Of a stretch of 64,000 nucleotides of DNA, positions 9,803-18,915 are shown one piece after another. Source of the stretch: Flavobacterium sp. LHD-80 (GTDB taxonomy: Bacteria > Bacteroidota > Bacteroidia > Flavobacteriales > Flavobacteriaceae); the NCBI RefSeq assembly GCF_030929605.1, contig NZ_JAVFVS010000014.1, forward strand, positions 1-64,000, written 5' to 3'. The translations under genes were made by a program, and so were the position numbers. The notes beneath the pieces are model-generated. The model had not been told where the DNA came from. It made no database searches and worked only from the letters and a program-made list of their open reading frames with translations. Every line of letters begins with the position of its first letter. Within the stretch, counting starts at the first letter, position 1.

Positions 9803-10229
9803 TAAACGCTCATTAAACTTTGTCAAAGTTTCGAACTTTGACAAAGTTATCGAGATGTTTCCATGTGTTAAAACCATTTTTTCATCCAAAATCCGCAGGT
9901 TTCAATCTGCGGATTTTTCTTTTTTAACATCGTTTGAATCTGATTTTTTAAAAACTCGTTGAAATATGGCAAATGAAACATTTTGATGCCCTTTTTTGAA
10001 TAGGAAACTGTAGCAATTTCTGTTTAAAATCCTTTGTAAAACCTCATATTTAATAGAAAAAGTGCAGTATAGTCCCAAAAAGGAAGAATAGCTTTAAAAG
10101 AAGCCGTTTTGAAACAAAAGGACTAAAAAATGGGAAAATAAGACCGTCAATTTGAGGCTAATTTTAAGTTATTTGACTTTCTAAGAACGCAGAAAACATT
10201 TCGAAATCCTAAGAAATATAATTTACATT
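9803..10229. other. Intergenic region with two hairpins
   Basis: The 427 bp between the ADP-ribosylglycohydrolase-like gene and the first GH127 gene hold a perfect 15-bp inverted repeat with a 3-base loop (9816-9830 / 9834-9848) and a terminator hairpin at 9888-9920. The remaining 300 bp are AT-rich. They should contain the promoter of the 10230 operon, but I see no clean TAnnTTTG box. Confidence 0.6.
9888..9925 (+). terminator. Rho-independent terminator
   Basis: An 11-bp stem (9888-9898 with 9907-9917, core atccgcag / ctgcggat) has an 8-base loop and a T-rich tail. It ends the 6356-9802 transcript. Confidence 0.8.
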
Positions 10230-12674
10230 TTGATGAAAAATAAACTTATTAAGGCACTTTTGTTATCGAGTGCTTTTACCATTTCGGCACAACAAAAAAA
10301 CAAATATATAGTAAAAGAAACTGGTCCAAATGTCTGGATGGATTTCCCGTTAAATGATACTCGATTATTAGAAAACAGTCCATTTTATCATGCGATGAAG
10401 CTTGACCAAAAATATCTTTTAGGAATGGATGTCAACCGCATGTTGAACGGTTACCGCAAAAGAGCAAATCTTCCTTTGTTAGGAAATTATCCAGGTTCGA
10501 ATCAGCCAGAAAATACTAGACCAGGCGAAATGCCACATTATATTTCAGGAATCGCATTAATGTATGCGCAGACTGGAGATTTGGAATACAAAAAGAGAGT
10601 CGATTATATGATGGCTTCTTTAAAAGAATCAATCGACATCATCAATAAAAATAATCCCGATCAGAATTATATTCTCGGAAGAAAAAATTGGGACAATCCT
10701 CTTCACGAATTGTCAAAAGGAAAAATCACTTTAGACGGTGGCGACGAAACCAATTATCCGTGGGGCGGAATGGGGAATTTTTGGTACGTTGTGCACAAAG
10801 ATTTAGCCGCGTATCGCGATTGTTATATTTATTGTAATAGCGAAATTGCTTTTGAACTATTAAAGAATGAAGGTTCCCGAATTGCTGATTTTGCGCTAAA
10901 AGCCAATCCCGATTTATTTGACGACATGCTTGACATTGAACACGGTGGTATGAACGAAGTTTTCGCCGATTTATATGCATTGACGGGAGAAAAAAAATAC
11001 ATGGAAACCTCAATGAAATTCAATCACCAAAAAGTGATTTTAAATACCGCTTTAGGAAACGATGTTTTATACGGACGCCACGTCAACATGCAGGTTCCCA
11101 CTTTTGCAGGGACGGCGCGACAATATCAATTGGACGGAAATAAAATCAGTAAAGAAGCGACTTTCAATTTCTTAGACCAAATGTACACGCAGCACAATCA
11201 CGTTATTGGGGGAAGCGGGCGTTATGAACGTTACGTAAAACCGGGCGACGAAACAAAAGGTTTAGGATTTACTTCAGATGAAACTTGCGCGACTTATAAT
11301 ATGCTCAAAACGGCCAGAACGGCTTTTGAAGTTTCGGGCGATTTAAAACATTTGGATTATTTTGAAAGAGCTTTATACAATCATATTTTGGCTTCGCAAG
11401 ATCCAGATTCGGGTGGTGTGACCTATTATACTTCCTTGATGCCGGGCGGTTTTAAATCATATAGTGATGGTTATAATTTAGAGAAAGTTTGGTGTTGCGT
11501 GGGAACTGGAATGGAAAATCATGCGAAATACGGCGAATCGGTTTTTTTTCATAATAACGATGATTTATTTCTGAATTTGTTTATTCCGACCACTTTAAAA
11601 TGGGAAGAAAAAGGTTTGGAAATCAGTTTAAAAACTAATTTTCCTGAAGAAGACATCATCAATTTAGAAATCAATGAAAACAAGTCTTTTTCAAATAAAT
11701 TAGTTGTTCGTTACCCGTCTTGGGCAGGAAAGGTAAAAGTTTGGATCAATGACAAAGAAGTTTCGGTTAACGGAAAAGCGGGCGGTACTTTTGAGTTGAC
11801 AAACAACTGGAAAAAAGACGACAAAATCAAAATTGAAATGCCTCAGAATTTCTGGATTGAAAAATCTAAGGATGAAAAAAATCTCATAACAATCATGCGC
11901 GGACCTTTGGTAATGGGCGCGTCATTGGGAAAAGACAAAATGCCAGGAAGCGATTTGGTAAATTACGCCATGCACTATAATAATTGGGTTACGCCTCAAA
12001 ATGATATTCCGTCGATAATCGCTTCAGAATCGGATATCAATAAATGGATTTTGCCGGTTGAAGGAAAGAAATTAGAATTTAAAACGAAAGGCGCTGGATT
12101 TTTAAACGGAAAAGCGAATGAAATTACTTTGATTCCGTTTTACCAAATGCATCATCAGCGTTATTCCGTTTATTTAAAAATGTTTTCGAAAGAAGAACTA
12201 AAAGAACGTCAGCAGATTGTGAGCGATGAAATTGATATTTCTTCAGAAAGCGATGAAAAAAAGCATAAATTAACTGCTAACAATTCAGCAAGAATATTAG
12301 AAAAAGACGGACGCCATTTTTGGGAAAACAATCGCTACGGAAGAAACGCTTTAAAAAATGATTCTTTTTCATACGAAGTAAAAGCCAACGAAAAAGCATC
12401 AAAACAATTTTTGACGGTAACCTTTTGGGGAAGCGCTTCAGACGGAAACGGAATTTCAATTTATGCCGATGATCAGCTTTTGAGCACAGAAGATTTGGGC
12501 GAAAAGTTGCCTTTATCTTATTATGAAAAAAGCTTCGAACTTCCTGAAAGTTTAAAAGGAAAAAAGAATGTCAAAATTACGTTCAAAGTTCCAGAAAACT
12601 ATAATGCTGGAGCGATTTACGGACTTAAATTATCTTCGGATATTTCGAAATTCAAAGGATATTTATTTTATTAA
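10230..12674 (+). CDS. GH127/GH146-type beta-L-arabinofuranosidase
   Basis: An 814-residue exported enzyme (signal peptide ending SAFTISAQ). The DUF1680 (alpha/alpha)6 barrel spans roughly residues 30-450, with HGGMNEVFADLYALTG, then Glu351-x-Cys353 (SDETCATYNML) and the Cys422-Cys423 pair (WCCVGTGMENHAKYG). In characterised GH127/GH146 enzymes the ExC and CC motifs hold a zinc ion next to the catalytic cysteine, and all are present. Beta-sandwich domains follow (RGPLVMGAS near 560). The family removes beta-L-arabinofuranose from extensin- or pectin-derived chains. This is the first gene of a tight operon: the next start is 6 bp after its stop, followed by a paralogue. A periplasmic location is likely. 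Confidence 0.88.
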   Translation: MMKNKLIKALLLSSAFTISAQQKNKYIVKETGPNVWMDFPLNDTRLLENSPFYHAMKLDQKYLLGMDVNRMLNGYRKRANLPLLGNYPGSNQPENTRPGEMPHYISGIALMYAQTGDLEYKKRVDYMMASLKESIDIINKNNPDQNYILGRKNWDNPLHELSKGKITLDGGDETNYPWGGMGNFWYVVHKDLAAYRDCYIYCNSEIAFELLKNEGSRIADFALKANPDLFDDMLDIEHGGMNEVFADLYALTGEKKYMETSMKFNHQKVILNTALGNDVLYGRHVNMQVPTFAGTARQYQLDGNKISKEATFNFLDQMYTQHNHVIGGSGRYERYVKPGDETKGLGFTSDETCATYNMLKTARTAFEVSGDLKHLDYFERALYNHILASQDPDSGGVTYYTSLMPGGFKSYSDGYNLEKVWCCVGTGMENHAKYGESVFFHNNDDLFLNLFIPTTLKWEEKGLEISLKTNFPEEDIINLEINENKSFSNKLVVRYPSWAGKVKVWINDKEVSVNGKAGGTFELTNNWKKDDKIKIEMPQNFWIEKSKDEKNLITIMRGPLVMGASLGKDKMPGSDLVNYAMHYNNWVTPQNDIPSIIASESDINKWILPVEGKKLEFKTKGAGFLNGKANEITLIPFYQMHHQRYSVYLKMFSKEELKERQQIVSDEIDISSESDEKKHKLTANNSARILEKDGRHFWENNRYGRNALKNDSFSYEVKANEKASKQFLTVTFWGSASDGNGISIYADDQLLSTEDLGEKLPLSYYEKSFELPESLKGKKNVKITFKVPENYNAGAIYGLKLSSDISKFKGYLFY

Positions 12675-12680
12675 AAAGCT

Positions 12681-15008
12681 ATGAAAAACATCTTTTTTAA
12701 AACATTCGGAATCATATTGTTTTGCTCTGGAATTCAGGCACAGCAAGGTTTTGTAGTTTCGGATAAAGTAAAATATAAAACTGATTTCTTTCAATTGAAT
12801 GAAGTCAGACTTCTCGACAGCAAGTTTAAAAACGCGATGGATAAAGATGCGGCTTATCTTTTGGCTTTAGAGCCTGATCGTTTGCTTTCGAGATTTAGAG
12901 AATATGCTGGGCTTTCGCCGAAAGGCAAAATTTACGGAGGCTGGGAAGCGAGAGGAATTTCCGGACATTCGCTTGGACATTATTTAACTGCCGTTTCGCT
13001 GATGTATGCGGCAACGGGAGATCAGCGTTTTAAAGATCGAGCTGATTATATCGTTAGTGAATTATTGGAATGCCAGAAAAAGAAGGGAACGGGATATATT
13101 GGCGCAATTCCCGATGGAGATAAAATTTTTAATGAAGTTGCAGCTGGAAATATAAAATCGCAAGGATTTGATTTGAACGGTGGCTGGGTTCCTTGGTACA
13201 CGCAACACAAAGTTTTGGCTGGTTTGGTTGATGCTTATATGTACACGGGAAACAAAAATGCCAAAGAAATTGCTGTTGCCTTTTCAGACTGGATTGATGT
13301 CACATTCAAAAACTTGACCAAAGAACAATTTCAGAAAATGTTGGATTGTGAACACGGCGGTATGAACGAAGCTTTGGCAAATGTTTATGCAATCACGGGA
13401 AATAAAAAATACTTGGAATTATCGCAACGATTTTATCACGAAAAAGTATTAAATCCGTTGGAAAATCAAAAAGATGAATTGGCGGGATTGCATGCAAATA
13501 CGCAGATTCCGAAAGTGATTGGGACGGCAAGAGATTATGAATTAACCGGAAATCCAAAAATGCATACGGTTTCTGATTTTTTCTGGAAAGAAGTCGTGAA
13601 TCATCATTCGTATGTTATTGGCGGAAACAGTAATTATGAACATTTCGGTGCGAGAGATAAATTGGCCGATCAATTAAGTCCAAATACAACTGAAACTTGC
13701 AATTCGTATAATATGCTCAAACTGACGGAGCATTTATACAAACTTGATCCGTCTTCGGCTTATATGGATTTTTACGAGCGTGTGATTTACAATCATATTT
13801 TGCCATCTCAAAATCCGGAGAACGGAATGGTTTTATATTATTTTCCGTTAAAATCAGGTGAGAAAAAGATTTTTGGAACGCCAGATGATTCGTTTTGGTG
13901 TTGCACCGGAACCGGAATGGAAAACCACGCCAAATACGGAGAAGCAATTTATGCAAAAGGAAATCAAGGCGATTTGTACATCAATTTGTTTATTCCGTCA
14001 ACTTTAAATTGGAAAGAAAAAGGATTAAAAATCAAGCAAACTGGAAATTTTCCTGAAAGCAATAAAGTCACTTTTACAATTGAAGAAGGCAGTTTTAAAA
14101 ACAAAATTTATTTGCGTGTTCCAGATTGGGCAATAAACGCATCTGTAAAAATTAATGGGAAAAAAGCTGTTGAAAATCTAACTTCAGGAAGCTATTTTGT
14201 GATTTCAGGTAATTTGAAAAAAGGTGATATTATTGAATATACTATGCCAATGAACCTTCATCAGCAAGCCATGCCAGACGATCAGAACAAGGTTGCGATG
14301 CTTTACAGACCAGTTGTATTGGCTGGAGAATTGGGAACAAATACAATTAAAGCAAGAGAAATTCCGGTTTTAGTGACAAATGATAATGACATTAATAATT
14401 GGTTAAAAATCAGCGATGAAAACAAGCTGAAATTTACTATCGAAAATACGCAAAAAACAAGTTTAGTGCCTCTGTATTCGGTAATTGATAATCGTTATAT
14501 GGTGTATTGGAACAAGTTTTCTACAGACGAATGGAAGGTTCAGAAAGCCGTTTTTGAGAAACAGCGTCTGGAAGAAGAAGCTTTGGAAGCCAGAACATTA
14601 GATCATTTGCGAATCGGCGAAATGCAACCCGAAAGAGATCACGAATTTGAAGGGAAAAACACGTTTACTGGAGAATTTCAAAATATGCGCTGGAGAGATG
14701 CGCGTGATGGCGGTTATTTCAGTTTTACTATGGAAACTAAAAACAGTCCGCAGGCCAATTTGATTTGTACTTATTTTGGAAGTGACGGTGGCAAGAGATC
14801 TTTTAGTATTTTAGTGGACGGAATTGTAATTGCAAAGGAAGTTTTAAAATCGAAAAAGCCGAATTCGTTTTATGATGAAACTTATGTAATTCCGAAAGAG
14901 TTAGTGAGCAATAAAACTAAAATTACAATTAAATTTTTAGCCGATCAAGGAAACACAGCGGGTGGGCTGTTTGACTGCAGATTGGTAAAACCAGAAAATA
15001 AAAATTAA
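12681..15008 (+). CDS. GH146-type beta-L-arabinofuranosidase
   Basis: A 775-residue exported glycosidase with a signal peptide ending GIQAQ. It has the full DUF1680 signature: GISGHSLGHYLTA near 95, EHGGMNEALANVYAITG, Glu338-x-Cys340 (TTETCNSYNMLK) and Cys407-Cys408 (WCCTGTGMENHAKYG). A DUF4986-like C-terminal sandwich lies around 540-760. This layout is like Bacteroides GH146 beta-L-arabinofuranosidases. It starts 6 bp after the first paralogue and its stop abuts the ATG of the GH2 gene, so the three are one transcript. The two enzymes differ in the substrate-cleft region (GNYPGS against YGGWEARGISGHS), so they probably cut different beta-L-Araf linkages. Confidence 0.9.
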   Translation: MKNIFFKTFGIILFCSGIQAQQGFVVSDKVKYKTDFFQLNEVRLLDSKFKNAMDKDAAYLLALEPDRLLSRFREYAGLSPKGKIYGGWEARGISGHSLGHYLTAVSLMYAATGDQRFKDRADYIVSELLECQKKKGTGYIGAIPDGDKIFNEVAAGNIKSQGFDLNGGWVPWYTQHKVLAGLVDAYMYTGNKNAKEIAVAFSDWIDVTFKNLTKEQFQKMLDCEHGGMNEALANVYAITGNKKYLELSQRFYHEKVLNPLENQKDELAGLHANTQIPKVIGTARDYELTGNPKMHTVSDFFWKEVVNHHSYVIGGNSNYEHFGARDKLADQLSPNTTETCNSYNMLKLTEHLYKLDPSSAYMDFYERVIYNHILPSQNPENGMVLYYFPLKSGEKKIFGTPDDSFWCCTGTGMENHAKYGEAIYAKGNQGDLYINLFIPSTLNWKEKGLKIKQTGNFPESNKVTFTIEEGSFKNKIYLRVPDWAINASVKINGKKAVENLTSGSYFVISGNLKKGDIIEYTMPMNLHQQAMPDDQNKVAMLYRPVVLAGELGTNTIKAREIPVLVTNDNDINNWLKISDENKLKFTIENTQKTSLVPLYSVIDNRYMVYWNKFSTDEWKVQKAVFEKQRLEEEALEARTLDHLRIGEMQPERDHEFEGKNTFTGEFQNMRWRDARDGGYFSFTMETKNSPQANLICTYFGSDGGKRSFSILVDGIVIAKEVLKSKKPNSFYDETYVIPKELVSNKTKITIKFLADQGNTAGGLFDCRLVKPENKN

Positions 15009-17699
15009 ATGATTCATAGAAAAATTATATTCCTATGGACAATGCTTGCTGTTGTCACAGGATTTAGTCAGGAAAAAATAAAACAATCCATCAATTCAAA
15101 CTGGCAATTTTATAAAGGAAAAGCCGTAACCACCGAGATTGAGAATGGAAAAAATATAGATTGGGAAGATGTAAATCTGCCTCATAGCTGGAATAAGTTT
15201 GATGTCATGGACGATCAATGGGGCTATTACAGAGGTGAAGGATGGTATAAGAAAACAGTTTTTGTAAACCCAAGTTGGAAAAATAAGTCGGTTTATCTTT
15301 ATTTTGAAGGGGCAAGCCAGACGGCTGAAGTTTATATTAACGGAAAAAAAGTAGGTTCGCACATTGGCGGCTATAACTTTTTTAGTTTTCCGATCAATGA
15401 TTTTCTTCAGTTTGATAATCCTGAAAAAGGAAATCAGATTGTGGTGAAAGTAGACAATAGCTACAACGAAAATATTCCGCCTCTTGATGCCGATTTTACT
15501 TTTTATGGCGGAATTTATCGCGATGTGTATTTAGTTGCAACTAATGAAATTCATTTTGACATGAGCAACAAAGCTTCCGACGGAGTTTTCGTTACAACGC
15601 CTTCGGTTTCTGCATCTTCAGCAAATTTTCAGTTGAAAGGAATTGTTGAAAATGCTTCTAAAGTTTCAAAAGACATAAAAATTACGACAAAATTATTTGA
15701 CGAAAATAATGTTGAAGTTGCCAATATTACTTCCGATTTAAAACTAAAACCAAATTCAAAAACGGAATTCAAAAAGCTTTCAAAAGCGATTCCGAATCCG
15801 AAATTATGGTCGCCGGATCAGCCAACTTTGTATAAAGCGGTTTCGGTTATTTTAGATAAAAAAACAAAACAGCAATTGGATTTATTTTCTGCTCCAGTTG
15901 GTTTCAGATGGTTTGAATTTACTGCTGATAAAGGATTTTTTCTAAACGGAAAACCAACCAAATTAATTGGGGCCAATCGTCATCAGGATTATAAAGATTT
16001 GGCGAATGCTTTGCCAGATGCTTTGGCAGATAAAGATATGCAGTTGATCAAAGACATGGGCGGAAATTTTGTTCGCGTGGCGCATTATCCGCAAGATCCT
16101 ACGGTTTTAGAAACTTGTGACAGAATCGGACTTTTAGCAATGGTGGAAACTCCAGAAGTGAACCGAATTACAGAAACAAAAGAGTTTGAAGACAACAGTC
16201 TTGAAATGCAACGAGAAATGATTCGCCAAAGTTTTAATCACCCCAGCGTTATTGTGTGGGCGTATATGAACGAAATTTTGCTTCGCCCGAGATATGATGA
16301 AAAATTGGCTGAAAGACAAGCGTATTACAAAAACGTTGCGGCATTGGCGCAAAAACTTGAAAATTTGACCAGAGAAGAAGATCCATCAAGATATACAATG
16401 ATTCCAAATCATGGTGCTTTTGATTTGTACAATTCAGTTGGATTAACCAAAATTCCGATGGTTGTGGGGTGGAATTTATACCAAGGATGGTACAGTGGCG
16501 AGTTTGGTGGTTTAGAGAAATATTTAGAAAGACACCATCAAGTTTTGCCTGATAAACCTGTAGTAATCACAGAATTTGGTGCCGATGCTGACAGAAGAAT
16601 GCGTTCACAGAATCCGCAGAAATTTGATAAAACAATGGAGTATGCCATGTTGTATCATAAACATTATTTGAATGCGATTGAAAATCTTGATTATGTAGCC
16701 GGAGGAACAATTTGGAATTTAGTTGAATTTAATTCCGAAGGAAGAGCCGAAAGTTGGCCTCACATGAACAATAAAGGCATTATTTCTTGGGACAGAATTC
16801 CGAAAGATGCGTATTATTTTTATCAGGCAAGATTATCTAAAAAACCTGTTGTAAGCATTGGTTCTAAAGCTTGGACACATCGTTCGGGAGTTTTAGCTTC
16901 TGAAAATGACGATTTTTATGCTGAGAATCTGGAAGTTTTTTCGAATGAAAAGGAAATCACTTTAAAAGTAAACGGACAAACTTTAGGAAGCCAAAAAACA
17001 AAAGAAGGCTCAGTTATTTTTAAAGTTCCTTTTAAAAACGGAGCCAATTTGATTGAAGCTTATTCGGCTTCAAATGAAAATGTGAAAGATTTTGTTTCAA
17101 TTGATTACACGCTTTACGCTCCGAATTTAAACAGCAAAAAATATCCTTTTGAAAATATCCGAATCAGTTTAGGTGATAAACGTCAATATACAGACGAATT
17201 GACGCAACAAAACTGGCTTCCAGAACAGGAATATAAAGTGGGAAGCTGGGGTTATGTAGGCGGTCAGGTTTATAAAATGCCTGGAAATCCACAGATTCCA
17301 TACGGAACAAATAAATTGATAAAAGGAACTGAAAACGATCCAATTTATCAAACACAAAGAGAAGGAATTGAAGCGTTTAATTTTGATGTTCCAGATGGAA
17401 AATACGAAGTAACACTTTATTTTGCTGAGCTTGTTTCTGGAAATACACGAGAAGCATTGGCTTATAATTTGGCCGAGAAAAGTGTGAAGGAAGAAAAAGC
17501 TTTTAGAGTTTTTGATGTTTTGGTGAACGGCGAATTGTTCTTAGAAAACTTTGGTAACCAAAATTATCTTGAACCTGAAAAAGCAGTCGATATGAAAACT
17601 ACTGTTTTTGTGAAAGATGGAAAAGGAATTCGTGTTGATTTTAAAGCCAAAACAGGCAAAACAATTCTAAACGGAATTGAATTAAAAAGAATTTTTTAA
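15009..17699 (+). CDS. GH2 beta-galactosidase-like enzyme with malectin domain
   Basis: An 896-residue exported GH2 enzyme with a signal peptide ending TGFSQ. Domains in order: sugar-binding jelly roll (about 30-180), immunoglobulin-like domain (190-300), TIM barrel (300-600) with acid/base Glu422 in WAYMNEI and nucleophile Glu522 in VVITEFGAD, a DUF4982-like sandwich, and a malectin domain (about 715-895, DGKYEVTLYFAEL). The ATG directly follows the stop of the GH146 gene. GH2 members remove beta-galactose, beta-glucuronate, beta-mannose or alpha-L-arabinopyranose; beta-galactosidase is the commonest for this architecture but specificity is not certain. Likely periplasmic, trimming side chains together with the arabinofuranosidases. 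Confidence 0.88.
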   Translation: MIHRKIIFLWTMLAVVTGFSQEKIKQSINSNWQFYKGKAVTTEIENGKNIDWEDVNLPHSWNKFDVMDDQWGYYRGEGWYKKTVFVNPSWKNKSVYLYFEGASQTAEVYINGKKVGSHIGGYNFFSFPINDFLQFDNPEKGNQIVVKVDNSYNENIPPLDADFTFYGGIYRDVYLVATNEIHFDMSNKASDGVFVTTPSVSASSANFQLKGIVENASKVSKDIKITTKLFDENNVEVANITSDLKLKPNSKTEFKKLSKAIPNPKLWSPDQPTLYKAVSVILDKKTKQQLDLFSAPVGFRWFEFTADKGFFLNGKPTKLIGANRHQDYKDLANALPDALADKDMQLIKDMGGNFVRVAHYPQDPTVLETCDRIGLLAMVETPEVNRITETKEFEDNSLEMQREMIRQSFNHPSVIVWAYMNEILLRPRYDEKLAERQAYYKNVAALAQKLENLTREEDPSRYTMIPNHGAFDLYNSVGLTKIPMVVGWNLYQGWYSGEFGGLEKYLERHHQVLPDKPVVITEFGADADRRMRSQNPQKFDKTMEYAMLYHKHYLNAIENLDYVAGGTIWNLVEFNSEGRAESWPHMNNKGIISWDRIPKDAYYFYQARLSKKPVVSIGSKAWTHRSGVLASENDDFYAENLEVFSNEKEITLKVNGQTLGSQKTKEGSVIFKVPFKNGANLIEAYSASNENVKDFVSIDYTLYAPNLNSKKYPFENIRISLGDKRQYTDELTQQNWLPEQEYKVGSWGYVGGQVYKMPGNPQIPYGTNKLIKGTENDPIYQTQREGIEAFNFDVPDGKYEVTLYFAELVSGNTREALAYNLAEKSVKEEKAFRVFDVLVNGELFLENFGNQNYLEPEKAVDMKTTVFVKDGKGIRVDFKAKTGKTILNGIELKRIF

Positions 17700-17712
17700 A
17701 CGAAATTAACCA

Positions 17713-18675
17713 ATGAAAAAAATAATAGTTTTCTTGTTTCTAGCCCTAAATGTAGGGCTAGCACAAGAAAAACCACAAATGTATTTTACAGATTTATCGT
17801 CTGGAAATCCGGTTGCTAAAGATCCTAAAATTGTCTTTTTCAAAAAAAGTTATTGGATGTATTATTCGATTCCGGGAAAAGATATGTCGGGTTGGCATAT
17901 TGGGATTGCGAAAAGTGATAATTTAAAAGATTGGAAGAAAGCTGGTGAAATCAACTCAGGCGCTGATTATGAAAAAAACGGACTTTGTGCGCCGGGTGCT
18001 TTGGTTCGGAATGACACGATTCATTTGTTTTACCAAACTTACGGAAACGGTTTAAAAGACGCGATTTGCCACGCCTATTCAACAGATGGAATTAATTTTA
18101 AAAGAAACGAAACCAATCCAATTTTTAGTCCAACTGGCGAATGGACTTGTGGACGCGCGATTGACGCTGAGGTTGTAGAATTTAAAGGAGAATATCTGCT
18201 GTATTTTGCGACACGTGATGCCTCTTATAAAATTCAGAAACAAGGCGTTGCATCGGCACCAATTAAAACTAATTTTAAGAAAAGTGACTGGAAACAGTTG
18301 ACGAACACATCAGTTATGGAACCCACTTTAGATTGGGAAAAAAACTGTGTAGAAGGTGCGTCCTGCATCAAAAAAGGAAAATATTTATATATGTTTTATG
18401 CCGGAGCATATAACAACGAACCACAGCAAATTGGCGTTGCGAGAAGCACAGACGGAATTCATTGGGAAAGAAATGGCGTAAAACCTTTTGTAGAAAATGG
18501 AAAAACGGGAACTTGGAATTCTGCAGAATCGGGTCATCCAGATATTTTTAAAGATCAAAAAGGACAATATTGGCTGTTTTTTCAAGGAAATAATACTAAA
18601 GATGGAAAGTCTTGGTATTTGTCAAATCTGAAATTGAATTGGAAAAGCGACGACTGGCCGAGTATTAGACAATAA
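17713..18675 (+). CDS. GH43-like five-bladed beta-propeller glycosidase
   Basis: A 320-residue exported protein (signal peptide ending NVGLAQ) with a single beta-propeller. Three acidic residues sit at the places expected in clan GH-F: Asp in VAKDPKIVFF, Asp in AIDAEVVEF and Glu in VEGASCIKKG. Repeated blade motifs such as YWMYYSIPG, YLLYFATRD and YLYMFYAG support the fold. Such proteins remove alpha-L-arabinofuranose, galactose or related sugars; the exact family (GH43, or related GH117-type) cannot be settled by eye. It begins 13 bp after the GH2 gene and closes the 10230-18675 operon. No terminator is seen before the repeat-rich spacer that follows. Confidence 0.75.
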   Translation: MKKIIVFLFLALNVGLAQEKPQMYFTDLSSGNPVAKDPKIVFFKKSYWMYYSIPGKDMSGWHIGIAKSDNLKDWKKAGEINSGADYEKNGLCAPGALVRNDTIHLFYQTYGNGLKDAICHAYSTDGINFKRNETNPIFSPTGEWTCGRAIDAEVVEFKGEYLLYFATRDASYKIQKQGVASAPIKTNFKKSDWKQLTNTSVMEPTLDWEKNCVEGASCIKKGKYLYMFYAGAYNNEPQQIGVARSTDGIHWERNGVKPFVENGKTGTWNSAESGHPDIFKDQKGQYWLFFQGNNTKDGKSWYLSNLKLNWKSDDWPSIRQ

Positions 18676-18750
18676 TAAACTAAGAATCTGTTGAGCGTAG
18701 TTTTTTAAACTCATAGAGACATAGGTTTTTTACTTATTGGAAAAGGTAAT

Positions 18751-18794
18751 AAAAGAAACTAGTTTCTAACACATAGCTCTCAAAGTTTGTCATT
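18751..18794. repeat. 44-bp inverted repeat, left arm
   Basis: These 44 bases recur in inverted orientation at 20739-20782 with a single mismatch. The arm contains the palindrome gaaactagtttc and ends in GTTTGTCATT. The two arms bracket the GH43 lipoprotein gene. It is part of a longer repeat-like segment (about 18700-18895). Confidence 0.8.
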
Positions 18795-18865
18795 CCTCGG
18801 AATGACAAGATTGCGCATACTATGTGCATTTAAAACAAGTGAAACGACTTTTATAGACAAAGTAT

Positions 18866-18891
18866 ATCTATGTCTCTATGTGTTTAAAAAT
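18866..18891 (+). repeat. 26-bp direct repeat, copy 1
   Basis: The stretch running from atctatgtct to gtttaaaaat recurs in the same orientation at 20809-20834 with one mismatch. An inverted version (tttaaactcatagagacatagg) lies at about 18702-18725, so each copy of the intergenic element appears to be bounded by GTTTAAA-type ends. Confidence 0.7.
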
Positions 18892-18915
18892 ACACACAAT
18901 CAAACTATTAATAAA

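Noticed and set aside
18787..18915. N-terminal extension of the GH43 lipoprotein
   Set aside because: The longer start lies in the repeat element and would place 43 residues before a clean lipoprotein signal; ATG 18916 is preferred.
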